64,000 bases of DNA. Source: Hoeflea ulvae (GTDB taxonomy: Bacteria > Pseudomonadota > Alphaproteobacteria > Rhizobiales > Rhizobiaceae). The position numbers were made by a program, and so were the translations under genes. This document shows positions 10,017 to 18,018 of the stretch, one piece after another (the stretch's first letter is position 1; each line of letters starts with the position of its first letter). The notes beneath the pieces were generated by a model. The model did no database searches. It worked only from the letters and a program-made list of their open reading frames with translations, and was not told the origin of the DNA. The stretch spans positions 1,929,501-1,993,500 of the forward strand of contig NZ_JAOVZQ010000001.1 of assembly GCF_026619435.1 (NCBI RefSeq), written 5' to 3'.

Positions 10017-10625
10017 ATGACGTCGCAACAGGGCAAACCAGAGACGGCAAAGACCGGCGCCAACCGCCGGATCGTCATCGCTTGCGCTGCCTTCGTGGTT
10101 TCGATGGTCGGCGTCAGCTATGCTGCGGTTCCGCTGTATCAGCTGTTTTGCCAGGTCACCGGCTATGGCGGCACGACACAGCGCGTCGAGCAGATGTCCG
10201 ACACCATCCTCGATCGCAAGATCCGGGTCCGGTTCGACGCCAATGTCGCCGCGGGCCTGCCCCGGGATTTCAAGCCGGACGATCGCGAGGTCGAACTCAG
10301 GATCGGCGAGACCATCCAGGTCGCCTATACGACTGAGAACAAGTCCGACCAGACCACCTACGGCCAGGCGACGTTCAACGTCACGCCGATGTCGGCAGGC
10401 GCCTATTTCAACAAGATCCAGTGTTTCTGCTTCACCGAAAACGCCCTGGCGCCCGGTGAAGTCATGAACATGCCGGTCGTCTTCTTCGTTGACCCTGAAA
10501 TCGTCAACGATCCGGACGCCAAGGATGTCACCACAATCACGCTGTCTTACACTTTCTTCCCGCATGCACCGGAAAAACCCGTTGCAGCCGTGGCCGAGCC
10601 GGTGCAAGACAAGAATACCTTGTAA
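10017..10625 (+). CDS. ctaG: Cytochrome c oxidase assembly protein CtaG/Cox11
   Basis: Copper chaperone that inserts CuB into subunit I. It has 202 residues: one N-terminal transmembrane anchor (about residues 18-38, followed by [19 protein letters not shown]) and a periplasmic immunoglobulin-like domain. The copper-binding CFCF motif is visible in [19 protein letters not shown], and the downstream [11 protein letters not shown] block is typical. The ATG is preceded by GAGGATAAAGGG. It belongs to the oxidase operon. Confidence 0.95.
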   Translation: MTSQQGKPETAKTGANRRIVIACAAFVVSMVGVSYAAVPLYQLFCQVTGYGGTTQRVEQMSDTILDRKIRVRFDANVAAGLPRDFKPDDREVELRIGETIQVAYTTENKSDQTTYGQATFNVTPMSAGAYFNKIQCFCFTENALAPGEVMNMPVVFFVDPEIVNDPDAKDVTTITLSYTFFPHAPEKPVAAVAEPVQDKNTL

Positions 10626-10687
10626 GAGCAACAATGCGCCGGACGGGTGGTCCGGGGCGGGAATGATGACCATCGGGGAAAACTGAC

Positions 10688-11563
10688 ATGGCCGACGCAC
10701 ATCAAAAACACCACGACTACCACATCATCGATCCCAGCCCATGGCCGCTGACAGGATCCATCGGCGCGCTCGTCATGGCGCTCGGCGGCATCGGCTGGAT
10801 GCAGGGCCTCAAGGGCGCGGACTCGCTCCTCGGTCTGCCGATCGCCAACCCGGTCATGTTCCTGGTGGGCCTGGCCATCGTGCTCTACACCATGTTCGGC
10901 TGGTGGTCGGACACCATCAAGGAAGCGCATGAGGGTCACCACACCAAGGTGGTCGCTCTGCACCTTCGCTACGGCATGATCATGTTCATCGCCTCCGAAG
11001 TGATGTTCTTCGTTGCCTGGTTCTGGGCATTCTTCGACGCCAGCCTGTTTGCCGACGAGGCGCATCAGGTTGCCCGCGTTGCCTTCACCGGTGGCCAGTG
11101 GCCGCCGGAGGGCATCGAGGTTCTCGATCCGATGCACCTGCCGCTCTACAACACCATCATCCTGCTGCTGTCCGGCACGACGGTGACCTGGGCGCACCAT
11201 GCGCTGCTGCATGGCGACCGCAAGGGCCTGGTCAACGGCCTGGCGCTCACCGTGGTTCTCGGCGTGCTGTTTTCCTTCGTGCAGGCCTATGAATACATGC
11301 ACGCACCCTTTGCGTTCAAGGAATCGATCTACGGCGCGACCTTCTTCATGGCCACCGGCTTCCACGGTTTCCACGTGCTGGTCGGAACCATCTTCCTGAT
11401 CGTCTGCCTGATCCGCGCCATGAAGGGCGACTTCACCCCCAAGCAGCATTTCGGTTTCGAAGCTGCGGCCTGGTACTGGCACTTCGTTGACGTGGTCTGG
11501 CTGTTCCTGTTCTTCACCATCTATGTCTGGGCATCCTGGGGTGCGCCGATCTACCACGGCTAG
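10688..11563 (+). CDS. ctaE: Cytochrome c oxidase subunit III
   Basis: Third core subunit of the aa3 oxidase, with 291 residues and seven transmembrane helices; it stabilises subunit I and lines the proton and oxygen entry. Recognisable blocks are [20 protein letters not shown] at the N-terminus, [20 protein letters not shown], and [14 protein letters not shown] followed by [17 protein letters not shown] at the C-terminus. A GGGGAAAA ribosome-binding site precedes the ATG. A 10-bp stem-loop follows the stop. Confidence 0.96.
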   Translation: MADAHQKHHDYHIIDPSPWPLTGSIGALVMALGGIGWMQGLKGADSLLGLPIANPVMFLVGLAIVLYTMFGWWSDTIKEAHEGHHTKVVALHLRYGMIMFIASEVMFFVAWFWAFFDASLFADEAHQVARVAFTGGQWPPEGIEVLDPMHLPLYNTIILLLSGTTVTWAHHALLHGDRKGLVNGLALTVVLGVLFSFVQAYEYMHAPFAFKESIYGATFFMATGFHGFHVLVGTIFLIVCLIRAMKGDFTPKQHFGFEAAAWYWHFVDVVWLFLFFTIYVWASWGAPIYHG

Positions 11564-11587
11564 GTAGCGGCTGAAGCAAGCTATTAT

Positions 11588-11622
11588 ACAGGGCGGCGGG
11601 GAAACCTGCCGCCCTGTGCATT
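11588..11622 (+). terminator. Stem-loop after ctaE, possible partial terminator
   Basis: ACAGGGCGGC pairs perfectly with GCCGCCCTGT around GGGGAAACCT (further GG/CC pairing possible). The following bases GCATTTG contain only a short T-run, so termination may be incomplete. It lies between ctaE and the DUF983 gene, about 25 bases after the stop. Confidence 0.5.
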
Positions 11623-11658
11623 TGTACGGCGCCGACAATCTGAATGAAGGCAAAACCA

Positions 11659-12042
11659 ATGAGCGAAGACGAAGCGCATTATCCTCCTGTTGACACGCTG
11701 TCCGTCGGCCTGCGCGGCCGTTGCCCGCGATGCGGCGAGGGCGCCTTGTTCAACGGTCTTCTCAACGTCAAACCCAAATGCGAGGTCTGCGGGCTGGACT
11801 ACAGCTTCGCCGATGCCGGCGAGGGGCCTGCCGTCTTCGTCATGCTGATCATCGGCTTCTTCGTCGTCGGCCTGGCGCTGTGGCTTGAGGTCAATTACAG
11901 CCCGGCCTTGTGGGTCCATCTGATCCTGTGGATCCCGCTGGCAACGGTGCTGTCGCTGTCGCTGCTGCGGGCGCTGAAGGGACTGATGATCGGTCTGCAA
12001 TACCGCCACAAGGCGGGAGAGGGCCAGATTGACCGTGACTGA
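11659..12042 (+). CDS. DUF983 family membrane protein
   Basis: A protein of 127 residues with an N-terminal zinc-ribbon-like pair CPRCGEG...CEVCG and two transmembrane helices (about residues 55-78 and 84-106). This matches the DUF983 family, found almost always between ctaE and surf1 in alphaproteobacterial oxidase operons, which suggests a role in oxidase assembly; no biochemical function is known. I prefer ATG 11659 (GAAGG 8 bases upstream) to the in-frame ATG 11644. Its end overlaps the start of surf1. Confidence 0.85.
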   Translation: MSEDEAHYPPVDTLSVGLRGRCPRCGEGALFNGLLNVKPKCEVCGLDYSFADAGEGPAVFVMLIIGFFVVGLALWLEVNYSPALWVHLILWIPLATVLSLSLLRALKGLMIGLQYRHKAGEGQIDRD

Positions 12043-12781
12043 ACCGGCCTCCACCAAATTGCCGCGCCGCGCCACCCGGTTCTGGGTCGGGCTTGTGCTG
12101 CTGCCGATCGCGCTCGCTGTCCTGGTCTCGCTCGGCACCTGGCAGGTCAAGCGGCTTTACTGGAAAGAGCAGCTGATCGCCTCGATCGAACAGCGCAGCC
12201 ATGCCGAGCCGCTCGATCCGGCCGGCATCGAAGCGGCGATGGCCGCGGGCGAGCCGATCGACTACCGCACGGCGCGCGCCTCGGGGCGGTTCCTGCATGA
12301 CAGGGAGCGCCACTTTTTCGCGACCTTCAAGGGCCGGTCCGGGTTCTATCTCTACACGCCGCTCGAACTTGACGATGGCCGCTATCTGTTCGTCAATCGC
12401 GGCTTCGTCCCCTATGACCAGAAAGAACCGGCAAGCCGGCCGCAAAGCCTGGTCACGGGCAATCAGCAGGTCACCGGTCTCGCCCGCGAGCGGCTGAGCG
12501 AACGGCCGTCATCGATCGTTCCCGACAACAATGAAGCCGATAATGTCTTTTACTGGAAGGATCTGGACCGGATGGCGGCCTCCGTTGGTCTGCCCGCAGG
12601 CCAGGTGCTGCCGTTCTTCCTCGATGCCGATGCAACGCCGGTGCCGGGCGGACTGCCGATGGGCGGGGTCACGGTCATAGACCTGCCCAACAGTCACCTG
12701 CAATATGCGGTGACCTGGTACGGATTGGCGCTGGCCCTGCTGGCGGTCAGCATTTTTGCCTGGATCAGGCGAAAATCCTGA
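12029..12781 (+). CDS. surf1: SURF1 family oxidase assembly protein
   Basis: Inner-membrane assembly factor for haem a insertion into subunit I. It has 250 residues with the two-helix layout of SURF1/SHY1: helix one near residues 18-40 (LVLLPIALAVLVSLGTWQVKR, with the family motif GTWQxxR) and helix two at the C-terminus (YAVTWYGLALALLAVSI). The periplasmic part has the conserved VNRGFVPYD. The start is TTG 12029 or GTG 12035; both overlap the DUF983 gene and share the upstream GGGAGAGGG. Confidence 0.92.
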   Translation: MTVTEPASTKLPRRATRFWVGLVLLPIALAVLVSLGTWQVKRLYWKEQLIASIEQRSHAEPLDPAGIEAAMAAGEPIDYRTARASGRFLHDRERHFFATFKGRSGFYLYTPLELDDGRYLFVNRGFVPYDQKEPASRPQSLVTGNQQVTGLARERLSERPSSIVPDNNEADNVFYWKDLDRMAASVGLPAGQVLPFFLDADATPVPGGLPMGGVTVIDLPNSHLQYAVTWYGLALALLAVSIFAWIRRKS

Positions 12782-12843
12782 TCGCGGCTGGCGTCGACCG
12801 GCGCGGGCATGGTAACCCGGTGTTCGATTTGGAAAGCAGGGGA

Positions 12844-13215
12844 ATGCAGGTGGCAAGTCTGGCTATGGTTCTGGTGGCGCTGATCGCTGTTCTGCACATC
12901 TATATCCTCGTGCTGGAGATGTTCCTGTGGACCACGCCGCGCGGCATGAAGGCCTTCGGCATGAAGCCGCAGCAGGCAGAGCAGACAAGGGTGCTGGCCG
13001 CCAACCAGGGGCTCTATAACGGCTTTCTCGCCGCCGGGCTGATCTGGTCGCTGCTTCAGCCCGATGCCGAATTTGCCTTTCAGCTCAAGCTGTTTTTTCT
13101 CGCCTGCGTGCTGGTCGCCGGCCTCTATGGTGGCGCAACCGCATCGCGCAAGATCTTTGTCATCCAGGCGCTTCCGGCGGCAATTGCCCTGGCCGCCGTG
13201 CTGCTGGCCGGCTGA
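12844..13215 (+). CDS. DUF1304 family membrane protein
   Basis: A protein of about 123 residues with four hydrophobic helices, matching DUF1304: the first helix ends in [13 protein letters not shown], followed by [10 protein letters not shown] and the second-helix block [15 protein letters not shown]. The function is unknown. The start is uncertain: GTG 12820, ATG 12844 or GTG 12850 are in frame, and the AGGGG at 12838-12842 fits 12850 best by spacing. It sits between surf1 and ispH on the same strand, probably a passenger in the operon. Confidence 0.75.
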   Translation: MQVASLAMVLVALIAVLHIYILVLEMFLWTTPRGMKAFGMKPQQAEQTRVLAANQGLYNGFLAAGLIWSLLQPDAEFAFQLKLFFLACVLVAGLYGGATASRKIFVIQALPAAIALAAVLLAG

Positions 13216-13231
13216 AACCGTGAACGAGCTC

Positions 13232-14230
13232 ATGTCCCGAACACCCCTGACAATCAGGCTTTGCGGCCCCCGCGGATTTTGCGCCGGGGTTGACCGCGCC
13301 ATCCAGATCGTGGTGCTGGCGCTGAAGAAATACGGTGCGCCGGTCTATGTCCGCCACGAGATCGTGCACAACCGCTATGTGGTAGAAGGGCTCGAGGCGC
13401 TCGGCGCCATCTTCGTCGAGGAGCTCGATGAAATCCCGGCCGAGCATCATGCCCAGCCGGTGATCTTCTCGGCCCATGGCGTGGCCAAATCGGTGCCTGC
13501 CGATGCCGAAGCGCGCAACCTGTTCTATCTCGACGCGACCTGTCCGCTGGTCTCCAAGGTCCACAAGCAGGCGATGCGGCACGAGCGGCTGGGGCGCCAT
13601 GTCGTGCTGATCGGCCACAGGGGCCATCCCGAGGTGATCGGCACCATGGGACAATTGCCGCCCGGTGCCGTGACGCTTGTGGAAACCGTGGCCGATGTCG
13701 ATGCGTTCGAACCCGCCGACCCGACCGCGCTCGGCTTTGTTACCCAGACGACGCTCTCCGTCGATGACACGGCGGATGTGATTGCCCGGCTTCATGCAAA
13801 ATTCCCACTGATCACCGCACCTGCGGCGGAATCGATCTGCTACGCCACCACCAACCGGCAGGATGCGGTCAAGCAGGCAGCACCGGGCTGCGATCTGTTC
13901 GTGGTTGTCGGTGCGCCCAACTCGTCCAATTCCAAGCGTCTGGTCGAAGTGGCGCTCAAGGCCGGCGCCAGGAAATCCATCCTGCTGCAGCGCGCCCACG
14001 AGATCGACTGGGACGAGATCGGCGATATAGGCCTGCTCGGCTTGTCGGCCGGTGCTTCGGCGCCGGAAGTCGTCGTCGCCGAGATCATCGACGCCTTCAA
14101 GGCGCGGTTTGACGCCACCATCGAATTGGCCGAGACCGTGCAGGAAACCGAGAATTTTCTGGTCAACCGCGAATTGCGCGATGTTGAACTGACCCCCGCC
14201 GATATGGCCTTTGTCAACGGAGCGCGCTGA
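13232..14230 (+). CDS. ispH: 4-hydroxy-3-methylbut-2-enyl diphosphate reductase
   Basis: Last enzyme of the methylerythritol phosphate pathway, an iron-sulfur protein reducing HMBPP to IPP and DMAPP. It has 332 residues. The three cluster cysteines are visible in [25 protein letters not shown] and [11 protein letters not shown], and the substrate site includes VGAPNSSNS and SAGASAPE. The start is ATG 13232; an in-frame GTG at 13220 is possible. The gene is placed directly upstream of thrB, the usual rhizobial order. Confidence 0.96.
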   Translation: MSRTPLTIRLCGPRGFCAGVDRAIQIVVLALKKYGAPVYVRHEIVHNRYVVEGLEALGAIFVEELDEIPAEHHAQPVIFSAHGVAKSVPADAEARNLFYLDATCPLVSKVHKQAMRHERLGRHVVLIGHRGHPEVIGTMGQLPPGAVTLVETVADVDAFEPADPTALGFVTQTTLSVDDTADVIARLHAKFPLITAPAAESICYATTNRQDAVKQAAPGCDLFVVVGAPNSSNSKRLVEVALKAGARKSILLQRAHEIDWDEIGDIGLLGLSAGASAPEVVVAEIIDAFKARFDATIELAETVQETENFLVNRELRDVELTPADMAFVNGAR

Positions 14231-14232
14231 AC

Positions 14233-15213
14233 ATGGCCGTCTACACGGATGTCAACGAGGAGCAGCTTCGCGCCTTCCTCGCAGAATATGATGTCGGCAC
14301 CTTGCTGTCCTACAAGGGCATTGCGGAAGGGGTGGAAAATTCCAACTTCCTGCTGCGCACCACCGGCGGCACCTTCATCCTCACGCTTTACGAGAAACGG
14401 GTCAATCGCGACGATCTGCCGTTTTTCATCGGGCTGATGGACCATCTGGCGTTGAAGGGACTGAGCTGCCCTCTGCCGATCGTGCGGCGCGATGGCGGCC
14501 ATCTCAGCGAACTGGCCGGCCGGCCGGCAGCCATGGTCTCCTTTCTCGACGGCGCCTGGCTGCGCAAGCCGCAGCCGCAACATTGTCGCGAGGTCGGACA
14601 GGCGCTGGCCGCCATGCATGTCGCCGGCAGCGATTTTGCGATCCGCCGCGCCAACGGGCTGACAGTTGCTGACTGGCGGCCGTTGTGGGAAGGCGCGCGG
14701 GCGCGCGCTGACGAGGTGCAGCCGGGACTGAAGGACGAGATCGACCAGGAACTGGCGAGCCTGGAAAGCGACTGGCCCTCGGGGCTCCCGGAAGGCGTGA
14801 TCCATGCCGATCTGTTTCCTGACAACGTGTTCTTCATCGAGGACCGACTGTCGGGGCTGATCGATTTCTATTTCGCCTGCAACGATTTCCTCGCCTATGA
14901 CATCGCCATCTGCCTCAATGCCTGGTGTTTCGAGCCTGATGGCGCATTCAATCTCACCAAGGGCATGGCGCTGATCGACGGCTATGTCTGCGTGCGTCCG
15001 CTGGAGCCAGGGGAGGCGGAAGCCTTGCCCTTGCTGGCGCGGGGTGCTGCCTTGCGGTTCTTCCTCACGCGGCTGCATGACTGGCTGACCACACCGGAGG
15101 GCGCGCTGGTGGTCAAGAAGGATCCGCTGGAATATATGCGCAAGCTGCGGTTTCATCGCCAGATCGATTCGGCATCGGAATATGGACTACGCATCAAGGA
15201 CCTGACCCAGTGA
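14233..15213 (+). CDS. thrB: Homoserine kinase (aminoglycoside phosphotransferase fold)
   Basis: Kinase phosphorylating homoserine in threonine biosynthesis. It is the alphaproteobacterial/pseudomonad ThrB type, which has the APH/choline-kinase fold, not the GHMP fold. It has 326 residues. The N-lobe contains [11 protein letters not shown], and the catalytic loop [11 protein letters not shown] and metal site [10 protein letters not shown] are intact. It starts two bases after ispH and overlaps rnhA by four bases. The partner thrC lies at 22903-24306. Confidence 0.95.
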   Translation: MAVYTDVNEEQLRAFLAEYDVGTLLSYKGIAEGVENSNFLLRTTGGTFILTLYEKRVNRDDLPFFIGLMDHLALKGLSCPLPIVRRDGGHLSELAGRPAAMVSFLDGAWLRKPQPQHCREVGQALAAMHVAGSDFAIRRANGLTVADWRPLWEGARARADEVQPGLKDEIDQELASLESDWPSGLPEGVIHADLFPDNVFFIEDRLSGLIDFYFACNDFLAYDIAICLNAWCFEPDGAFNLTKGMALIDGYVCVRPLEPGEAEALPLLARGAALRFFLTRLHDWLTTPEGALVVKKDPLEYMRKLRFHRQIDSASEYGLRIKDLTQ

Positions 15214-15674
15214 AGCATATCGAGATTTTCACCGACGGCGCCTGCTCGGGCAATCCCGGTCCCGGCGGCTGGGGCGCCATCCTGCGCCACGGCGAGACCC
15301 AGAAGGAACTTTGCGGCGGCGAGGCTGAAACCACCAACAACCGCATGGAGCTGCTCGGTGCGATCTCGGCGCTCAACGCGCTCAAGAGCGCCTGCGAGGT
15401 CGATCTTTACACCGACAGCAAATATGTCATGGACGGCATATCCAAATGGATCTTCGGCTGGAAGAAAAACGGCTGGAAGACCGCGGCGAAGAAGCCGGTC
15501 AAGAACGCCGAACTCTGGCAGGCGCTGGACCAGGCCAATCAGCGCCACAAGGTCAAGTGGCACTGGGTCAAGGGCCATGACGGTCATGCCGAGAACGAAC
15601 GCGCCGACGAACTGGCGCGCGCGGGCATGGAGCCCTTCAAAAGCAAAACGGCGCCCCGCAGGAGCGCCGTTTAA
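15210..15674 (+). CDS. rnhA: Ribonuclease HI
   Basis: Endonuclease degrading the RNA strand of RNA-DNA hybrids. It has 154 residues; catalytic acidic residues are seen in [39 protein letters not shown] and near the end in [13 protein letters not shown] start 15210 overlaps the thrB stop (GTGA), indicating coupling. The last codons lie within a stem-loop that also serves the convergent peroxiredoxin gene. Confidence 0.96.
   Translation: MKHIEIFTDGACSGNPGPGGWGAILRHGETQKELCGGEAETTNNRMELLGAISALNALKSACEVDLYTDSKYVMDGISKWIFGWKKNGWKTAAKKPVKNAELWQALDQANQRHKVKWHWVKGHDGHAENERADELARAGMEPFKSKTAPRRSAV
15645..15672. terminator. Bidirectional terminator inside the 3' end of rnhA
   Basis: AAACGGCGC (15646-15654) and GCGCCGTTT (15664-15672) form a perfect 9-bp stem around CCCGCAGGA. 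It encodes the last rnhA codons and sits 23 bases from the end of the convergent peroxiredoxin gene. Read on the minus strand the stem is followed by TTTTGCTTTT, so it mainly ends peroxiredoxin transcription. Confidence 0.65.
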
Positions 15675-15695
15675 GTCGTCTGATCCGTCTGGATA

Positions 15696-16181
15696 TCAGA
15701 GCTGATCGAGCAGTGCGGCCGCACCCGAGGTGACTGCCTTGCCCGGTGTGTCCTCGATGTTGAGCGCGGTCACGGTGCCGTCCTCGACAATCATCGAATA
15801 GCGCTGCGAGCGCGTGCCCAGCGTGCCGGCGGAAAGATCGGCGTCCAGGCCGATGGCCTTGGTGAAGCTTGCGTCCCAGTCGGACAGGTAGCGCAGCTTG
15901 CCGGTGCCGTTGGTGGCCTTTTCCCAGGCGCCCATGACAAAGGCGTCATTGACCGACACCACGGCGATTTCATCCACACCCTTGGCCAGAATCGCGTCAC
16001 GGTTCTCGATGTAACCCGGGACATGATTGAGGTGGCAGGTCGGCGTGAAGGCGCCGGGTACGGCAAACAGCACGACCTTCTTGCCGGCGAACAGATCGCT
16101 GACCTTGGTTTCCGTCATGCCATCCTCGGTCTTTTCCTTGAAGGTGGCTTCCGGCAGTTTGTCCCCGATTGCAATTGTCAC
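15696..16181 (-). CDS. Peroxiredoxin, Prx5/redoxin type
   Basis: Thiol peroxidase of 161 residues reducing H2O2 and alkyl hydroperoxides. The peroxidatic cysteine lies in VPGAFTPTCHLNHVPGY (near residue 49), the signature of the PRX5-like subfamily, and RYSMIVEDG supports the fold. There is no signal peptide, so it acts in the cytoplasm. It is convergent with rnhA. Confidence 0.93.
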   Translation of the reverse strand: MTIAIGDKLPEATFKEKTEDGMTETKVSDLFAGKKVVLFAVPGAFTPTCHLNHVPGYIENRDAILAKGVDEIAVVSVNDAFVMGAWEKATNGTGKLRYLSDWDASFTKAIGLDADLSAGTLGTRSQRYSMIVEDGTVTALNIEDTPGKAVTSGAAALLDQL

Positions 16182-16344
16182 GTCATCACTCCCTCTTTGC
16201 TGAAACTCAGGACTAGGATTTAGAGCCCTTCATCCTGAAATGGAAGCGGTTTGATGGAATGGATTTTTTGCGCCAGCCGGGAAAACACCGCAGTCATGAT
16301 GCCGGGCATCGTGCGGGGATCTTGACGCCAGTGTTGCGACAAAT

Positions 16345-17226
16345 TCAATTGAGCGGCGCGCGCCCTGTCGGCAGGCTCAGCCCGATGGCGCGTTGGCCAA
16401 GTGTCACCACGATATCGAGATTTTCACCGGCGACGCCTGCATCCGGCGCCGGTTCCGGAAGCCCCTCGATCCGCACGGTCCAGGTGGCAAGACCTGCCTC
16501 GTCACTGACAAGCTGCGGCGGCGCAAAGGCAAAGCCTTGCGGCCCGGCGACAAACAGGTCCGGTGTCACCCCGGATGGCCTGAAACCGGGCAGTCTTGCC
16601 GCTATTTCGAGACTCTTGCTTTCGGCGTCAAACCGGGCCGTCTCGACCTTGAAATCCGCTCCGGGAGCCTCGGGAAGCCGCGCAAAGGCGTCCGCGACGA
16701 TGCTCGGGGCTCCATCATCGGCAACCGAGCCTTCCGCCAGATCGACCGTGAAATCGGCCTGGAACGGAACGCAGATTTTCTCGCATATGCCGACAAAGGC
16801 CATGGCCCGGATCTGCACCCGACCCGATCCGGTGCGCCGGAAGGTCAGGGGGAAGCGCACAGGCGCGGTGTAGCCGGCCCAGATCGCATAGCCGTCGTCG
16901 ACCCGCACCGGTGGCGGGTAGTGCATGGTCTCAAGAACCACGTTCCGGCTTGCGGAAGCATCGAGCATCGGCGGAATGCCGGCGCTGCCCGGGTCACGCC
17001 AATAGGTTTTCCAGCCCGGCTCGAGATCGATGTCGAGAACGCCCCTGATGGTGCCATCCTGGTCGGCCGCCGGGTCGATCACCAGCCGCATGCGACCGCC
17101 TTCGGTCTCGGCCCAGCCGCTGTCGAGCGCCGACGCGGGCGAGAGCGCCAGCACAAGGGCTGTGACAGGAGCGGCGATCAGCAAGAGAACCCGGCGTGGA
17201 GAAAGGCGGCAAAGAGACTTGAGCAT
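16345..17226 (-). CDS. Protein-disulfide reductase DsbD-like N-terminal domain protein
   Basis: An exported protein of 293 residues with a signal peptide (to about residue 33, ALSPASALDSG). It matches the alpha-like domain family of DsbD: EPGWKTYWRDPGSAGIPP and the CxxxC in VGICEKICVPFQADFTVDL. The membrane and thioredoxin parts of full DsbD are absent, so it is a stand-alone periplasmic domain, probably part of a thiol-reducing chain for cytochrome or copper proteins; this role is inferred. It is divergent from the YqgE gene. Confidence 0.85.
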   Translation of the reverse strand: MLKSLCRLSPRRVLLLIAAPVTALVLALSPASALDSGWAETEGGRMRLVIDPAADQDGTIRGVLDIDLEPGWKTYWRDPGSAGIPPMLDASASRNVVLETMHYPPPVRVDDGYAIWAGYTAPVRFPLTFRRTGSGRVQIRAMAFVGICEKICVPFQADFTVDLAEGSVADDGAPSIVADAFARLPEAPGADFKVETARFDAESKSLEIAARLPGFRPSGVTPDLFVAGPQGFAFAPPQLVSDEAGLATWTVRIEGLPEPAPDAGVAGENLDIVVTLGQRAIGLSLPTGRAPLN

Positions 17227-17379
17227 GGCGTCAGTCTAGCGGAAACCGCCCGGCCAAATCCATTCAATCCTTCGGGCCCGCGCTCATATTTGCGTGACCG
17301 GTCCGCGCTGCGGCAAAGGCGCACGGCCGGTGCGCCGCAAAAGCCTTCCCAAAACCTCAAAACTTGCTAGGCTTGAACA

Positions 17380-18000
17380 ATGTTCGGGATCGAGGACCAT
17401 TTGTCCCGGCGCGAGCGGGGATGTCTGGACGGGCATTTCCTTGTCGCCATGCCGGGAATGGAGGACGAGCGCTTTGAGCGCACGGTGATCTTCGTGTGCG
17501 CGCATTCCGAGGAGGGCGCCATGGGGTTCATACTCAATCGCCCGCAACCGGTCCGGTTTCATGAACTGGTCGAGCGGCTCGAGCTCGACAGTCCGAAACA
17601 GTCGCACAAGCGCCCGGTGATCAAGGGCGATACTGCTCCGGATTTTCCGATCCAGTTCGGCGGCCCCCTCGATGTCGGGCGCGGCTTCGTGCTGCATTCG
17701 GACGATTACATGAGCCAGTCGACCATGCCGGTCAATGACGATCTGTGCCTGACCGCGACGGTGGATATTCTGCGCGCCATCAGCCAGGGACTGGGGCCGC
17801 GCCGCGGCATCATGCTGCTGGGCTATGCCGGCTGGGCGCCGGGGCAGCTTGAGGACGAGATGTCATGCAATGCCTGGCTGAGCTGCCCGGCCCATGAGGA
17901 CATCGTTTTCGATCCCGACCATTCCGGCAAATATGACCGGGTGCTGGCCATCATGGGGATCGCGCCGGCGATGCTTTCGACCCAGACCGGTCACGCATAA
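17380..18000 (+). CDS. YqgE/AlgH family protein
   Basis: A protein of 206 residues with the DUF179 signature: [20 protein letters not shown] followed by [11 protein letters not shown], the [15 protein letters not shown] block, and [16 protein letters not shown]. The family is widely conserved and structurally known, but its biochemical role is not settled; in Pseudomonas it was proposed to influence alginate expression. There is no signal peptide. It is transcribed alone and converges on the GGDEF-EAL gene. Confidence 0.93.
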   Translation: MFGIEDHLSRRERGCLDGHFLVAMPGMEDERFERTVIFVCAHSEEGAMGFILNRPQPVRFHELVERLELDSPKQSHKRPVIKGDTAPDFPIQFGGPLDVGRGFVLHSDDYMSQSTMPVNDDLCLTATVDILRAISQGLGPRRGIMLLGYAGWAPGQLEDEMSCNAWLSCPAHEDIVFDPDHSGKYDRVLAIMGIAPAMLSTQTGHA

Positions 18001-18018
18001 CCGGTCGGGCTTAGGCCG

